Under the pieces are notes generated by a model that was given only the letters and a program-made list of their open reading frames with translations, did no database searches and was not told where the DNA came from. 61,805 bases of DNA from Prevotella sp. (GTDB lineage Bacteria; Bacteroidota; Bacteroidia; Bacteroidales; Bacteroidaceae), in contig JAEEVA010000016.1 in assembly GCA_016286995.1 (NCBI GenBank), positions 1 through 61,805 on the forward strand, in the 5' to 3' direction. Numbering within the stretch: position 1 is the stretch's first letter; every line of letters starts with the position of its first letter. The position numbers were made by a program, and so were the translations under genes. Below, in pieces: positions 1-8,406 of this stretch.

Positions 1-20
1 TATTTCTACAAAGAGAAATA

Positions 21-47
21 ATTCGTGTAATTCGTTAAATTCGTTGT
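21..47. repeat. 9-bp tandem words upstream of nqrE
   Basis: Three units ATTCGTGTA, ATTCGTTAA and ATTCGTTGT lie end to end, 20 bases before the nqrE start. Similar ATTCGT words recur in the nqrE-nqrF gap. The array is seen directly; no function can be read from it. Confidence 0.6.
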
Positions 48-66
48 AGAAAAAATTGAAGTAATT

Positions 67-693
67 ATGGAACACGCAATATCATTACTGTTCAGGTCGA
101 TTTTTGTCGACAATATGATCTTCGCCTTCTTCCTCGGCATGTGCTCCTATCTGGCTGTGTCGAAGACCGTGAAGACTTCGCTGGGACTCGGTCTCGCTGT
201 GACCTTCGTGCTTACCGTTACCGTTCCCGTTAACTATCTGTTGCAGACCAAGGTGCTGGGCCCCGACTGCCTCGTTGAAGGTGTCGACCTCAGCTACCTG
301 TCGTTCATTCTCTTCATCGCCGTGATTGCCGGTATGGTGCAGTTGGTTGAGATGACGGTCGAGAAGTACTCTCCCTCGCTCTATGCCGCGCTGGGTATCT
401 TCCTGCCGCTGATTGCCGTAAACTGCGCTATCATGGGTGCCTCGCTGTTCATGCAGCAGCGCATCCTGATGGACCCGTCTAACTCGCAGGCCATTACCAG
501 CGTTTGGGATGCCATCGTCTATGGCTTTGGCTCTGGTATCGGTTGGGCGCTGGCCATTGTGGCTATGGGTGCCATCCGTGAGAAGATGCAGTACTCGGAT
601 GTGCCCAAGCCTCTGCAGGGCCTCGGCATCGTGTTTATCACCGTGGGCCTCATGGCTATGGCGATGATGTGTTTCTCTGGCTTAAACATATAA
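67..693 (+). CDS. nqrE: Na+-translocating NADH:quinone reductase subunit E
   Basis: NqrE is one of the membrane subunits of the Na+-pumping NADH:quinone oxidoreductase. The 208-residue product has the family's usual length and about six hydrophobic segments. Cys26 (in FFLGMCSYL) and Cys120 (in AVNCAIMG) fall at exactly the positions of the two NqrE cysteines that, together with two from NqrD, hold the intramembrane 2Fe-2S centre in Vibrio cholerae. nqrF follows on the same strand, so nqrA-D probably lie just outside the left edge. The gap to nqrF is unusually long at 199 bp and is filled with AT-rich repeated words. Confidence 0.97.
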   Translation: MEHAISLLFRSIFVDNMIFAFFLGMCSYLAVSKTVKTSLGLGLAVTFVLTVTVPVNYLLQTKVLGPDCLVEGVDLSYLSFILFIAVIAGMVQLVEMTVEKYSPSLYAALGIFLPLIAVNCAIMGASLFMQQRILMDPSNSQAITSVWDAIVYGFGSGIGWALAIVAMGAIREKMQYSDVPKPLQGLGIVFITVGLMAMAMMCFSGLNI

Positions 694-892
694 GAAATGA
701 ATGAAGTTATTAACTGAAACGTATTATTATTAAGAAACGAATGTGAATAATGAGAATAATTAATCCACGAATGAGAACGAATTATTATTTTAATGAGAAT
801 TATTATTCTAATTTGTGGCCAAAATTATTCTAATTATACTAATTCGTTTCCCCAAAAACAACAATTCGTTTCCAAAAAGAAAAAAGATAATT
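694..892. other. AT-rich filler between nqrE and nqrF
   Basis: This 199-bp stretch contains no credible gene. It is made of degenerate AT-rich words (ATTATT, AACGAATG, AATTCGTTTCC). AATTCGTTTCC occurs twice, near 841 and 863, just before the nqrF start. No promoter of the TTTG/TAnnTTTG form was found, so nqrE and nqrF are probably cotranscribed across it. Confidence 0.5.
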
Positions 893-2161
893 ATGATACA
901 ATTTATTTCTTATAGTATAGGAGTATTCCTCCTGGTAATCATCTTGCTGGTGATTATCCTGTTGGTGGCAAAGAAGTATCTCAGCCCCAGCGGCAATGTG
1001 AATATTACAGTTAACGGTGATAAGGTGCTGAACGTTCCTCAGGGCAACAACCTGATGGCGACGCTCAACCAGAACGGCATCTTCCTGCCCTCAGCTTGTG
1101 GTGGTAAAGCCTCCTGCGGACAGTGTAAGGTACAAGTGCTTGAGGGTGGGGGAGAAATCCTCGACTCTGAAAAGCCTCACTTCACCCGCAAGCAGATCAA
1201 GGACCATTGGCGTCTGGGTTGCCAGTGCAAGGTGAAGGGTGACCTGAAGATTCATGTCGATGAGTCTATCCTGGGTGTCAAGGAGTACGAGTGTACCGTT
1301 ATCTCTAACAAGAACGTGGCTACGTTCATCAAGGAGTTCAAGGTTCAGCTGCCTGCTGGCGAGCATATGGACTTCCTGCCTGGTTCCTACGCACAGATTA
1401 AGATTCCTAAGTTCGACTGCATCGACTACGATAAGGACATCGACAAGAGCCTCATTGGCGACGAGTATCTGCCCAGCTGGGAGAAGTTCGGTTTGTTCCC
1501 GTTGAAGTGTAAGAACCCCGAGGACACCATCCGTGCCTACTCAATGGCCAACTATCCTGCCGAGGGTGATGTGTTCATGCTCACCGTTCGTATTGCTACG
1601 CCTCCGTTCAAGGCCGACAAGAGCGGTTTCATGGATGTCAACCCGGGTATCGCCTCGTCGTACATCTTTTCGCTGAAACCCGGCGACAAGGTGATTATGA
1701 GCGGTCCTTTCGGCGACTTCCACCCGCACTTTGACTCGAAGAAGGAGATGATTTGGGTTGGTGGTGGTGCCGGTATGGCTCCGCTGCGCGCACAGATCAT
1801 GCACATGACCAAGACGCTGCACACCACCGATCGCGAGATGCACTACTTCTATGGTGCCCGTGCGCTGAACGAGGTGTTCTATCTGGAGGACTTCCTGGGC
1901 TTGGAGAAGGAGTATCCCAACTTCCACTTCCACCTGGCTCTCGACCGTCCCGACCCCGCAGCCGATGCCGCTGGCGTCAAGTACACCCCGGGCTTCGTCC
2001 ATCAGGTCATGCTCAACACCTATCTGAAGGACCACGAGGCTCCCGAGGATATCGAGTACTACATGTGCGGCCCTGGCCCCATGTCGAAGGCTGTCGTCTC
2101 TATGCTCGACTCTCTCGGCGTAGATCCCGAAAGCATCATGTACGATAACTTTGGTGGATAA
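893..2161 (+). CDS. nqrF: Na+-translocating NADH:quinone reductase subunit F
   Basis: NqrF is the NADH-oxidising entry subunit of the complex, carrying a 2Fe-2S cluster and FAD. From the ATG at 893 the protein has 422 residues. It begins with one membrane helix (residues 5-26), followed by a plant-type ferredoxin domain with Cys69, Cys75, Cys78 and Cys110. Next comes an FAD domain with the RAYS motif at 214-217, then an NADH domain with GGGAGMAPLR, and the protein ends YDNFGG. An open frame continues upstream to 815, but those 26 codons lie in repeat-like sequence and would put a basic stretch in front of the membrane anchor, so the later ATG is preferred. A terminator hairpin follows 26 bp after the stop. 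Confidence 0.97.
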   Translation: MIQFISYSIGVFLLVIILLVIILLVAKKYLSPSGNVNITVNGDKVLNVPQGNNLMATLNQNGIFLPSACGGKASCGQCKVQVLEGGGEILDSEKPHFTRKQIKDHWRLGCQCKVKGDLKIHVDESILGVKEYECTVISNKNVATFIKEFKVQLPAGEHMDFLPGSYAQIKIPKFDCIDYDKDIDKSLIGDEYLPSWEKFGLFPLKCKNPEDTIRAYSMANYPAEGDVFMLTVRIATPPFKADKSGFMDVNPGIASSYIFSLKPGDKVIMSGPFGDFHPHFDSKKEMIWVGGGAGMAPLRAQIMHMTKTLHTTDREMHYFYGARALNEVFYLEDFLGLEKEYPNFHFHLALDRPDPAADAAGVKYTPGFVHQVMLNTYLKDHEAPEDIEYYMCGPGPMSKAVVSMLDSLGVDPESIMYDNFGG

Positions 2162-2163
2162 AT

Positions 2164-2356
2164 TTTGTTTTTGTCCTCACTTATTTGTACCTTTTCGCTT
2201 TGCGAGAAGGTACTTTTGTTTGATAGGCCAAAGAAAAATAAGTTTTCCTTTGGTCCTTTGCTCACTTATTCGTACCTTTGACTTCGTCGAAAGTACTTTC
2301 GTTCGACAAAAAAAGAATAATTTCTTTTGTTATGTGCTCACTTATTCGTACCTTTG
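2164..2356 (+). promoter_or_regulatory. three tandem promoter modules upstream of thrS
   Basis: Three related modules begin CTCACTTATTYGTACCTTT. The -7 boxes are TACCTTTT (2188-2195), TACCTTTG (2273-2280) and TACCTTTG (2349-2356). Each has a TTTG -33 box at a good distance: 2164-2167 with a 20-base spacer, 2249-2252 with 20, and 2326-2329 with 19. The first two modules are followed by GTAC...GTAC hairpins (2187-2213 and 2272-2296). The third lies 32 bases before the thrS ATG and is the best match. This arrangement could give several thrS transcripts, the outer two of which pass through hairpins. Confidence 0.7.
2187..2220 (+). terminator. terminator after nqrF, overlapping the first thrS promoter copy
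   Basis: A 12-bp stem (GTACCTTTTCGC paired with GCGAGAAGGTAC, one G-U pair) has a TTT loop and is followed by TTTTGTTT. This fits a rho-independent terminator for the nqr operon. Its left arm contains the -7 box of the first promoter module. Confidence 0.65.
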
Positions 2357-2388
2357 CAGGCGATTTAAATTAAACATATCTCGTATTT

Positions 2389-4335
2389 ATGGAAATTAAG
2401 ATTACTTTTCCGGACGGATCTGTTCGCTCGTATGAACAGGGCGTGACCGGATTTCAGATTGCCGAGAGCATTTCTCCAGCTCTGGCACGCAGCGTAGTGA
2501 GCTGTGGCGTGAATGGAGAAACCGTTGAGTTGAACCGTCCTATCAACGAGGACGCCACCATTGAGCTTTACAAGTTCGACGACGAGCAGGGTAAGCACAC
2601 CTTCTGGCACACTTCCGCCCACCTGTTGGCTGAGGCACTGCAGGAGTTGTATCCTGGCATCCAGTTCGGTTTCGGACCTGCCGTCGAGAATGGATTCTTC
2701 TACGATGTCCTGCTGCCTAACGGTGAGATGATTAAGGAGAGCGACTTCCCGACGATTGAAGCCAAGATGAAGGAATTAGCCGGTAAGAAGGAGCCCGTAG
2801 TCCGTAAGGAGGTGGCCAAGGCCGAGGCTTTGAAGCAGTTTGCTGCCGATGGTCAGACCTACAAGTGCGAACACATTGAGCAGGACTTGGAGGACGGTAC
2901 CATCACGACCTATACGCAGGGCGCATTCACCGACCTCTGTCGTGGTCCGCACCTTGTCGATACAGGTGAGATCAAGGCCATCAAGTTGACGAGTGTTGCC
3001 GGTGCCTTCTGGCGTGGCGATGCCACCAAACAGCAGCTGCAGCGTCTGTACGGCATCTCGTTCCCGAAGAAGAAGATGCTCGACGACTATCTCGTCCTGT
3101 TAGAGGAGGCCAAGAAACGCGACCACCGCAAGATTGGTAAGGAGATGGAACTGTTTATGTTCTCGGATAAGGTCGGCAAGGGTCTGCCCATCTGGTTGCC
3201 GAAGGGTACCGAGCTGCGTCTGCGTCTGCAGGACCACTTGCGTAAGGTTCAGAAGCGCTTTGGCTATCAGGAGGTTATCACACCGCACATTGGTTCGAAG
3301 AACCTCTATGTGACCTCGGGCCACTATGCCCACTACGGCAAGGATTCGTTCCAGCCCATCCATACCCCTGAGGAGGATGAGGAGTATATGCTGAAGCCCA
3401 TGAACTGTCCGCACCACTGCGAAATCTTCGCATGGAAGCCCCGTTCATACCGCGACCTGCCCTTACGTATTGCTGAGTTCGGTACGGTATACCGCTACGA
3501 GCAGAGTGGTGAGCTGCATGGCTTGACCCGTGTACGTTCCTTTACGCAGGACGACGCCCACTTGTTCTGTCGTCCAGACCAGGTGAAGCAGGAGTTCCTG
3601 AACGTGATGGACATCATCGGTATCGTGCTCAAGGCCTTTGGTTTCAACTTCGAGGCACAGATTTCGCTGCGCGACCCCAATGACCACACCAAATATGTAG
3701 GCTCCGACGAAGACTGGGCTCTGGCCGAGCGTGCCATCCAGGAGGCTTGCGAGGAGAAGGGCCTGCCCGCCAAGGTGGAATACGGTGAGGCTGCCTTCTA
3801 CGGTCCGAAGCTCGACTTCATGATCAAGGACGCCATCGGTCGTCGCTGGCAGTTAGGTACCATTCAGGTTGACTACAACCTGCCCAAGCGCTTCCAGCTG
3901 GAGTACACCGACGAGGACAACACGAAGAAGACACCCGTCATGATTCACCGAGCACCCTTCGGTTCTATGGAGCGTTTCTGTGCTGTGCTCATCGAGCATA
4001 CCAGCGGTCACTTCCCCTTGTGGCTTACGCCCGACCAGGTGGCCATCCTGCCGCTGTCGGAGAAGTACAATGACTATGCCAAGGAGGTTGCCAAGAAGTT
4101 CGACCTGGGTGGCGTTCGTCCCACCATCGACCTGCGCAACGAGAAGCTGGGCCGCAAGATTCGCGACAACGAGTTGAAGCGTATACCTTATATGGTCATT
4201 GTCGGTGAGAAGGAAGCTGCCGATGGCACCGTAGCCGTACGTCCTCAGGGCGGTGGCGAGCAGACGGTGATGACCATCCAGCAGTTCATTGACCACATCA
4301 ACGCCGAGGTCAAGGAAATGACGAAAGACTTCTAA
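2389..4335 (+). CDS. thrS: threonyl-tRNA synthetase
   Basis: ThrS charges tRNA-Thr in the cytoplasm. The 648-residue product has the full family layout. An N-terminal TGS domain (about 1-62) is followed by the editing domain with HTSAHLLAE (His74 and His78) and LCRGPHL. The class II catalytic core has MNCPHHCE with the zinc-binding Cys and His, and motif 2 in [17 protein letters not shown]-terminal anticodon-binding domain completes it. The ATG at 2389 gives the standard [10 protein letters not shown] beginning. In many Bacteroidota infC-rpmI-rplT come next; here nspC follows after only 4 bp. Expression is probably driven by the tandem promoters upstream. Confidence 0.98.
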   Translation: MEIKITFPDGSVRSYEQGVTGFQIAESISPALARSVVSCGVNGETVELNRPINEDATIELYKFDDEQGKHTFWHTSAHLLAEALQELYPGIQFGFGPAVENGFFYDVLLPNGEMIKESDFPTIEAKMKELAGKKEPVVRKEVAKAEALKQFAADGQTYKCEHIEQDLEDGTITTYTQGAFTDLCRGPHLVDTGEIKAIKLTSVAGAFWRGDATKQQLQRLYGISFPKKKMLDDYLVLLEEAKKRDHRKIGKEMELFMFSDKVGKGLPIWLPKGTELRLRLQDHLRKVQKRFGYQEVITPHIGSKNLYVTSGHYAHYGKDSFQPIHTPEEDEEYMLKPMNCPHHCEIFAWKPRSYRDLPLRIAEFGTVYRYEQSGELHGLTRVRSFTQDDAHLFCRPDQVKQEFLNVMDIIGIVLKAFGFNFEAQISLRDPNDHTKYVGSDEDWALAERAIQEACEEKGLPAKVEYGEAAFYGPKLDFMIKDAIGRRWQLGTIQVDYNLPKRFQLEYTDEDNTKKTPVMIHRAPFGSMERFCAVLIEHTSGHFPLWLTPDQVAILPLSEKYNDYAKEVAKKFDLGGVRPTIDLRNEKLGRKIRDNELKRIPYMVIVGEKEAADGTVAVRPQGGGEQTVMTIQQFIDHINAEVKEMTKDF

Positions 4336-4339
4336 GCAA

Positions 4340-5527
4340 TTGATAATTGACAATTTGAAGACTCCCGTCTATATTATAGAAGAAAACCGGTTGCGGCACA
4401 ACCTCACGTTGATTCGTGAGGTTGCCTGCCGCACCGATTCTGAATGGATACTGGCGTTCAAGGCCTTTGCGCTGTGGAAGACTTTCCCGATATTCCGTGA
4501 GTACATCCATGCGACAACAGCGAGTTCGCTCAGCGAGGCACGACTGGCATTGGAGGAGTTTGGGGCTAAGGCGCACACATATTCGCCAGCCTATAAGGAC
4601 GATGAGTTCGATGCTATTGTGCGCTGTTCGAGTCACCTGACGTTCAATTCTCTCTCGCAGTATGAACGATTCCACGCGAGGGCAGGGGAGTGTTCTTTAG
4701 GACTGAGGGTGAATCCTGAGTATAGCGAGGTGGGCACGATGCTGTATAATCCCTGTGCGCCAGGTACGCGCTTCGGGGTGACGGCTGACAAGCTTCCCGA
4801 ACAACTGCCGAAGGACATCCGTGGTTTCCACTGCCACTGCCACTGCGAGAGCGGTTCGGACGTGTTTGAGCGTACCCTGCAGCACATCGAGGAGAAGTTT
4901 GCGAAGTGGTTTCCGCAAATAGAGTGGATCAACTTCGGCGGTGGACATCTTGTGACGCGCAAAGACTATGACATCGAACTGCTGGTACGGCTGATGGAGG
5001 AATTCCATAAGCGCTATCCGTGGCTGAAGGTCATCTTTGAACCCGGTAGTGCCTTTGCCTGGCAGACGGGGCCGCTGGTAGCCAGTGTCGTTGATATTGT
5101 CGAGGACAAAGGCATCCGCACCGCCATTCTGGACGTGAGCTTCACCTGCCACATGCCCGACTGTCTGGAAATGCCGTACTATCCCGAAGTTCGTGGAGCC
5201 TCTTTGTCCCCTAAGTTAGGGGACGACAGGGGTCTGGAGGAGGACTATTGTTCAGACCCCCAACCCCCTAACTTAGGGGGCTTATACTGCTACCGGCTGG
5301 GCGGCAACAGCTGTCTGAGCGGTGACTTCATGGGCGATTGGTGCTTCGACCACGAGCTACAGGTTGGCGAGGAGGTGGTTTTCGAGGATATGATACACTA
5401 CACGACGGTGAAAACGAATACCTTTAACGGCATCACCCATCCTGCTATTGGCATGCTGAGAAGCGACGGAAGCCTGCAGATTTTGCGCCAGTTTGGCTAC
5501 GAAGACTATCGAAATAGGATGGATTGA
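4340..5527 (+). CDS. nspC: carboxynorspermidine/carboxyspermidine decarboxylase
   Basis: NspC is a PLP enzyme of the alanine-racemase fold that decarboxylates carboxyspermidine or carboxynorspermidine in polyamine synthesis. The PLP lysine is Lys41 in LAFKAFALW. FHCHCHCESG, NFGGGHLVT and FEPGSAFAW match conserved stretches, and the C-terminus has YRLGGNSCLSGD. No ATG is available. The frame opens at TTG 4340, and a second TTG at 4355 gives a more typical MKTPVYIIEE start. Both lie inside AATTGAT/AATTGAC repeat words only 4-19 bp after thrS. Residues about 288-314 are encoded by an inserted inverted repeat (see 5208-5280), making the 395-residue protein slightly long for the family. Confidence 0.93.
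   Translation: MIIDNLKTPVYIIEENRLRHNLTLIREVACRTDSEWILAFKAFALWKTFPIFREYIHATTASSLSEARLALEEFGAKAHTYSPAYKDDEFDAIVRCSSHLTFNSLSQYERFHARAGECSLGLRVNPEYSEVGTMLYNPCAPGTRFGVTADKLPEQLPKDIRGFHCHCHCESGSDVFERTLQHIEEKFAKWFPQIEWINFGGGHLVTRKDYDIELLVRLMEEFHKRYPWLKVIFEPGSAFAWQTGPLVASVVDIVEDKGIRTAILDVSFTCHMPDCLEMPYYPEVRGASLSPKLGDDRGLEEDYCSDPQPPNLGGLYCYRLGGNSCLSGDFMGDWCFDHELQVGEEVVFEDMIHYTTVKTNTFNGITHPAIGMLRSDGSLQILRQFGYEDYRNRMD
5208..5280. repeat. REPIN-like inverted repeat inserted in frame in nspC
   Basis: The left arm (5208-5236) is CCCCTAAGTTAGGGG followed after six bases by GGGGTCTG. The right arm (5253-5280) is CAGACCCC, CAA, then CCCCCTAACTTAGGGGG. Each arm is itself palindromic, and the two arms are inverted copies of each other around a 16-base centre. 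The sequence keeps the nspC frame open and encodes a Gly/Pro/Asp-rich stretch between RGAS and YCYRLGG. The structure is seen directly; calling it an inserted REPIN-type element is inference. Confidence 0.75.
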
Positions 5528-5557
5528 TACTTTTTTTGAAAAAAAACGCCCAAAAAA

Positions 5558-5588
5558 TTTGGCAGTTCAAAAAAAAGTAGTACCTTTG
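5558..5588 (+). promoter_or_regulatory. promoter of the tRNA cluster
   Basis: TTTG at 5558-5561, a 19-base spacer, and TACCTTTG at 5581-5588 match the Bacteroidota housekeeping promoter. It lies 43 bases before the first tRNA gene and no other promoter of this form was seen inside the cluster. Confidence 0.85.
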
Positions 5589-5631
5589 CATCCGCAATCG
5601 AGAGAGATGCCCCTTTTAAAGGGAAGAAAAT

Positions 5632-5704
5632 GCGGAAATAGCTCAGTTGGTAGAGCACAACCTTGCCAAGGTTGGGGTCGCGGGTCCGAGTCCCGTTTTC
5701 CGCT
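5632..5704 (+). tRNA. tRNA-Gly (GCC)
   Basis: A 73-nt cloverleaf has acceptor GCGGAAA/TTTCCGC, D arm GCTC...GAGC, anticodon stem CAACC/GGTTG around loop TTGCCAA (anticodon GCC), and a T arm with TCCGAGT. The discriminator is T and no CCA is encoded. An identical copy lies at 5978-6050. Confidence 0.96.
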
Positions 5705-5757
5705 CAACATGTTGAACAAAAAAGAGCACTGACGAGATTGGCTTGCAGTGAACTAAT

Positions 5758-5839
5758 GCCCAGGTGGCGGAATTGGTAGACGCGCACGTTTCAGGTGCGT
5801 GTGCCGCGAGGCGTGCAGGTTCGAGTCCTGTTCTGGGCA
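5758..5839 (+). tRNA. tRNA-Leu (CAG)
   Basis: An 82-nt class II tRNA has acceptor GCCCAGG/TCTGGGC, loop TTCAGGT giving anticodon CAG, a long variable arm TGCCGCGAGGCGT, and T arm GCAGG-TTCGAGT-CCTGT. The discriminator is A; CCA is not encoded. Confidence 0.95.
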
Positions 5840-5871
5840 CTCTCTTTTTTGGTCAGCGGTTATTACATGAT

Positions 5872-5955
5872 GGAGAGGTGGCGGAATTGGTAGACGCGCT
5901 ACTTTGAGGGGGTAGTGTCAATTGCGACGTGGGAGTTCGAGTCTCCTCCTCTTCA
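5872..5955 (+). tRNA. tRNA-Leu (GAG)
   Basis: An 84-nt class II tRNA has acceptor GGAGAGG/CCTCTTC, anticodon stem CTACT/GGTAG around TTGAGGG (anticodon GAG), a long variable arm, and T arm GGGAG-TTCGAGT-CTCCT. Discriminator A is followed by genomic CCA (5956-5958), unlike the other tRNAs here. Confidence 0.94.
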
Positions 5956-5977
5956 CCATCATAATTAGATTTTTATT

Positions 5978-6050
5978 GCGGAAATAGCTCAGTTGGTAGA
6001 GCACAACCTTGCCAAGGTTGGGGTCGCGGGTCCGAGTCCCGTTTTCCGCT
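5978..6050 (+). tRNA. tRNA-Gly (GCC), second copy
   Basis: This 73-nt gene is identical base for base to the tRNA-Gly at 5632-5704. It is followed directly by CTTTTTTATA, which could end transcription of the cluster. Confidence 0.96.
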
Positions 6051-6087
6051 CTTTTTTATACAGGAAAACAAAAACCGACCAAATCTA

Positions 6088-6624
6088 ATGAATTTATATT
6101 TACGGTACTTTGATAGAGAAGTATTGGTGACTAATGTCGATGATGCCATCGCATTTCTTGCTGATATTGATGAGATAGGAATGAATGCCATGCTGGAGCG
6201 CGACATCCGCGACTATGTTGCCAGCGATGTGGCATATCCCAAACGTTATAAGATTCGTCCTCGCGTGTACTTTATTATTATAAAGACCGAGGCAGCTACG
6301 ATGGCCGACTTCAAGGACAAGAAGGCTGTGCGTACACCATCCGCCAGTTCCAAACCCATGGCTCCTGCCGTGATGCGGCTGAACGAGGAGCGTTACGGTT
6401 GGTATGAGGGCGCCTTGGACTTCAAGCGTGTATCGATCGTGCCTGGAACGGGTAAGTTCCAGTATCGTGACACCCACTTTGAGGCGTGCTGCAAGGCCGA
6501 GTCTGGTCTGGACTGCTATCAGCGCATAGTCGATCACTTGATGGAACGCGTCGATCCCCGCAGTCAGTTCCCCTCAGCCAAGGGTAAAAACTTCAAGTTC
6601 CGCTATCTGGGCGACTGCAAGTAG
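6088..6624 (+). CDS. conserved hypothetical protein upstream of ssb
   Basis: The 178-residue protein has no signal peptide or membrane segment and is predicted to be cytoplasmic. It begins MNLYLRYFDREVLV and has a basic patch PKRYKIRPRVYFII near residues 50-65. A Ser/Ala/Pro-rich linker (about 83-95) follows, and then a second part with an aromatic-rich core (RYGWYEGALDF). I recognise it as a Bacteroidales-type conserved hypothetical but cannot name a domain or activity. It starts 37 bp after the tRNA cluster and ends 47 bp before ssb, so it may be cotranscribed with ssb and gldE. Confidence 0.8.
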   Translation: MNLYLRYFDREVLVTNVDDAIAFLADIDEIGMNAMLERDIRDYVASDVAYPKRYKIRPRVYFIIIKTEAATMADFKDKKAVRTPSASSKPMAPAVMRLNEERYGWYEGALDFKRVSIVPGTGKFQYRDTHFEACCKAESGLDCYQRIVDHLMERVDPRSQFPSAKGKNFKFRYLGDCK

Positions 6625-6633
6625 AAGGGAAAA

Positions 6634-6659
6634 GTGAAAAGTGAATAATTTGCTTCCGC
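6634..6659 (+). repeat. GTGAAAA/GTGAATA plus ATTTGCTTCCGC element before ssb
   Basis: Heptamers GTGAAAA (6634-6640) and GTGAATA (6641-6647) are followed by the 12-mer ATTTGCTTCCGC (6648-6659), which ends 12 bases before the ssb ATG. The same composite lies before the starts at 20327, 34682 and, on the minus strand, 29353. Confidence 0.75.
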
Positions 6660-6671
6660 AATAAAGAAGGT

Positions 6672-7019
6672 ATGAATAAGGTCATGTTGATAGGAAATGT
6701 GGGGCAGGAGCCTGAGGTGCGCTATGTCGATCAGGGCATTGCCTGTGCCCGCTTGCGACTGGCTACCACTGAGCGTGCCTATACGCTCCAGAACGGTACG
6801 CAGGTGCCTGAACATACTGACTGGCATAACGTTATCTTATGGCGACGACTGGCAGAAATCGTCGAACAGTATGTGCACAAGGGTGACAAGCTCTACATCG
6901 AAGGGCGCATCCGCTACAGCACCTATGACGACAAGCAGGGTCAGCGCCGTAACGTAACGGAGATTTGGGCCGATAATATGGAAATGCTGACGCCTAAGTC
7001 TGCTGCCGGTGCGGAATAA
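6672..7019 (+). CDS. ssb: short single-stranded DNA-binding protein
   Basis: This OB-fold protein begins MNKVMLIGNVGQEPEVRY, the classic SSB opening, and retains the DWHNVILW and KLYIEGRI strands. At 115 residues it is essentially only the OB domain. It ends LTPKSAAGAE and lacks the acidic tail (usually DDDLPF-like) through which standard SSBs recruit partners. Bacteroidota usually carry a second, longer SSB elsewhere, so this may be an accessory copy. It sits 6 bp before gldE, an association common in the phylum. Confidence 0.92.
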   Translation: MNKVMLIGNVGQEPEVRYVDQGIACARLRLATTERAYTLQNGTQVPEHTDWHNVILWRRLAEIVEQYVHKGDKLYIEGRIRYSTYDDKQGQRRNVTEIWADNMEMLTPKSAAGAE

Positions 7020-7025
7020 ATCAAG

Positions 7026-8336
7026 ATGGAAGAATTTCTAAGCTTATGTAATGAGGTGACGCTGTTGTCGCCATCAGTAGGAGCTATTGTGGCAGGTGTT
7101 GCTGCCTGTCTGCTGCTATTGGTGTCGGGCTTCGCCTCAGGTTCCGAGATAGCCATCTTTTCTCTGTCGCCTGCCGACCTGAGTGAGTTGGACGAGGAGA
7201 AGACACAGATTGATATCGACATCAAGCGCCTGCACGAGGAATCGGAGCGTACGCTGGCCACCATCCTGATTACCAACAACTTGGTGAACGTCACCATCAT
7301 CATGCTTTTCGGCTATTTCTTTGCCCATACCGTCGACTTCGGTGGTGCGTGGTGGCTGGAATTCCTGTGCATCACGGTACTGCTGACATTCCTGCTGTTG
7401 CTGTTTGGCGAAATCATGCCGAAGATGTACTGCGGACAGCATGCTTTGAGTTTCTGTCGTAAGGCCGTAGGCGGTCTGCTTTTTTTCCGAAAGCTGTTCT
7501 ATTCCTTTGCCAGCATCGTCATGAGTTCCGGTAAGCTGACGGAGCGCGTGGTGCAGAAGGAGAGTCACACGCTGAGTGTCGATGACCTGGAGCAGGCGCT
7601 GGAGCTGACCGACAAGGAGGATATCAAGGAAGAGCAGCGCATGCTGGAAGGCATCGTGCGCTTTGGTGACGAGACGGCGAAGGAGATTATGACGTCGCGT
7701 CAGGATGTCGTTGACCTCGACTTCAAGTCGACATTCCAAGAGGTGATGCAGTGTGTGGTGGAGAACAACTATTCGCGCATTCCCGTATACCAGGACAATA
7801 GCGACAACATCCGCGGCATCCTGTATATCAAGGATTTGCTGCCACATCTGTCGAAGGGCAGCAACTTCCGCTGGCAGTCGCTCATCCGTCCGCCGTATTT
7901 CGTGCCGGAAACGAAGAAGATTGACGACCTGCTGCGTGAGTTCCAGGAGAACAAGGTACACATCGCCATTGTTGTCGACGAGTTTGGCGGCACCAGCGGC
8001 ATCGTGACCTTAGAGGACATCCTTGAGGAAATCGTGGGTGAGATCAACGACGAGTACGACGAGGACGAGAAGTCGTACCAGCGTATCAATAACAACACCT
8101 TTGTCTTTGAGGGCAAGACCATGCTCAGCGACTTCTACAAAATACTGAAGCTCGACGACGACATCTTCGAGGATGTGGAGGGTGATGCCGATACGATTGC
8201 CGGCCTGCTGCTCGAAATCAAGGGTGACTTCCCGAAGCTTCGCGAGAAGATAGACTATAAGAACTTTACCTTCGAGATACTCGATATGGAGGAACGACGC
8301 ATCTCAAAGGTAAAGGTTGTATTGCATGATGTATGA
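7026..8336 (+). CDS. gldE: GldE-like CNNM/CBS membrane protein
   Basis: The layout is that of the hemolysin-C/CorC class. An N-terminal CNNM (DUF21) membrane domain with about three or four helices (20-180) is followed by a pair of CBS domains (about 215-335, with VVDEFGGTSGIVT) and a C-terminal CorC/HlyC domain. In Bacteroidota this subfamily, next to ssb, is called GldE. It is essential for gliding in Flavobacterium, but it is also kept in non-gliding Prevotella-like species, where ion transport or another envelope role is more likely. The usual partner gldD is not adjacent. The last codons, HDV and the stop, lie in the first unit of a heptamer array. Confidence 0.88.
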   Translation: MEEFLSLCNEVTLLSPSVGAIVAGVAACLLLLVSGFASGSEIAIFSLSPADLSELDEEKTQIDIDIKRLHEESERTLATILITNNLVNVTIIMLFGYFFAHTVDFGGAWWLEFLCITVLLTFLLLLFGEIMPKMYCGQHALSFCRKAVGGLLFFRKLFYSFASIVMSSGKLTERVVQKESHTLSVDDLEQALELTDKEDIKEEQRMLEGIVRFGDETAKEIMTSRQDVVDLDFKSTFQEVMQCVVENNYSRIPVYQDNSDNIRGILYIKDLLPHLSKGSNFRWQSLIRPPYFVPETKKIDDLLREFQENKVHIAIVVDEFGGTSGIVTLEDILEEIVGEINDEYDEDEKSYQRINNNTFVFEGKTMLSDFYKILKLDDDIFEDVEGDADTIAGLLLEIKGDFPKLREKIDYKNFTFEILDMEERRISKVKVVLHDV

Positions 8337-8404
8337 TGTCAGATGGCTGAGGGCTGAAGTCAGATGGCTGAGGGCTGATGGCTGAGGGCTGATGGCTGAG
8401 GGCT
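8328..8404. repeat. eleven heptamer units between gldE and the C11 peptidase gene
   Basis: Eleven contiguous 7-bp units run from GATGTAT (8328) through GATGTCA, GATGGCT, GAGGGCT, GAAGTCA, then alternating GATGGCT/GAGGGCT to 8404. The first unit includes most of the gldE stop codon, and the array ends two bases before the stop codon of the convergent gene. The whole gap is therefore repeat. Confidence 0.85.
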
Positions 8405-8406
8405 GA

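Noticed and set aside
815..892. 26-codon N-terminal extension of NqrF
   Set aside because: It runs through AT-rich repeated words, adds a basic stretch before the membrane anchor, and the ATG at 893 gives the family's normal start.
2389..4335. T-box riboswitch control of thrS
   Set aside because: No T-box sequence or specifier stem was found in the leader; only promoter-hairpin copies are present.
5493..5732. 79-codon frame through the tRNA-Gly gene
   Set aside because: It covers a promoter and a tRNA; not a protein gene.
7137..7961. 274-codon minus-strand frame opposite gldE
   Set aside because: Antisense shadow; Gln/His/Leu-rich composition typical of reversed Bacteroidota codons.
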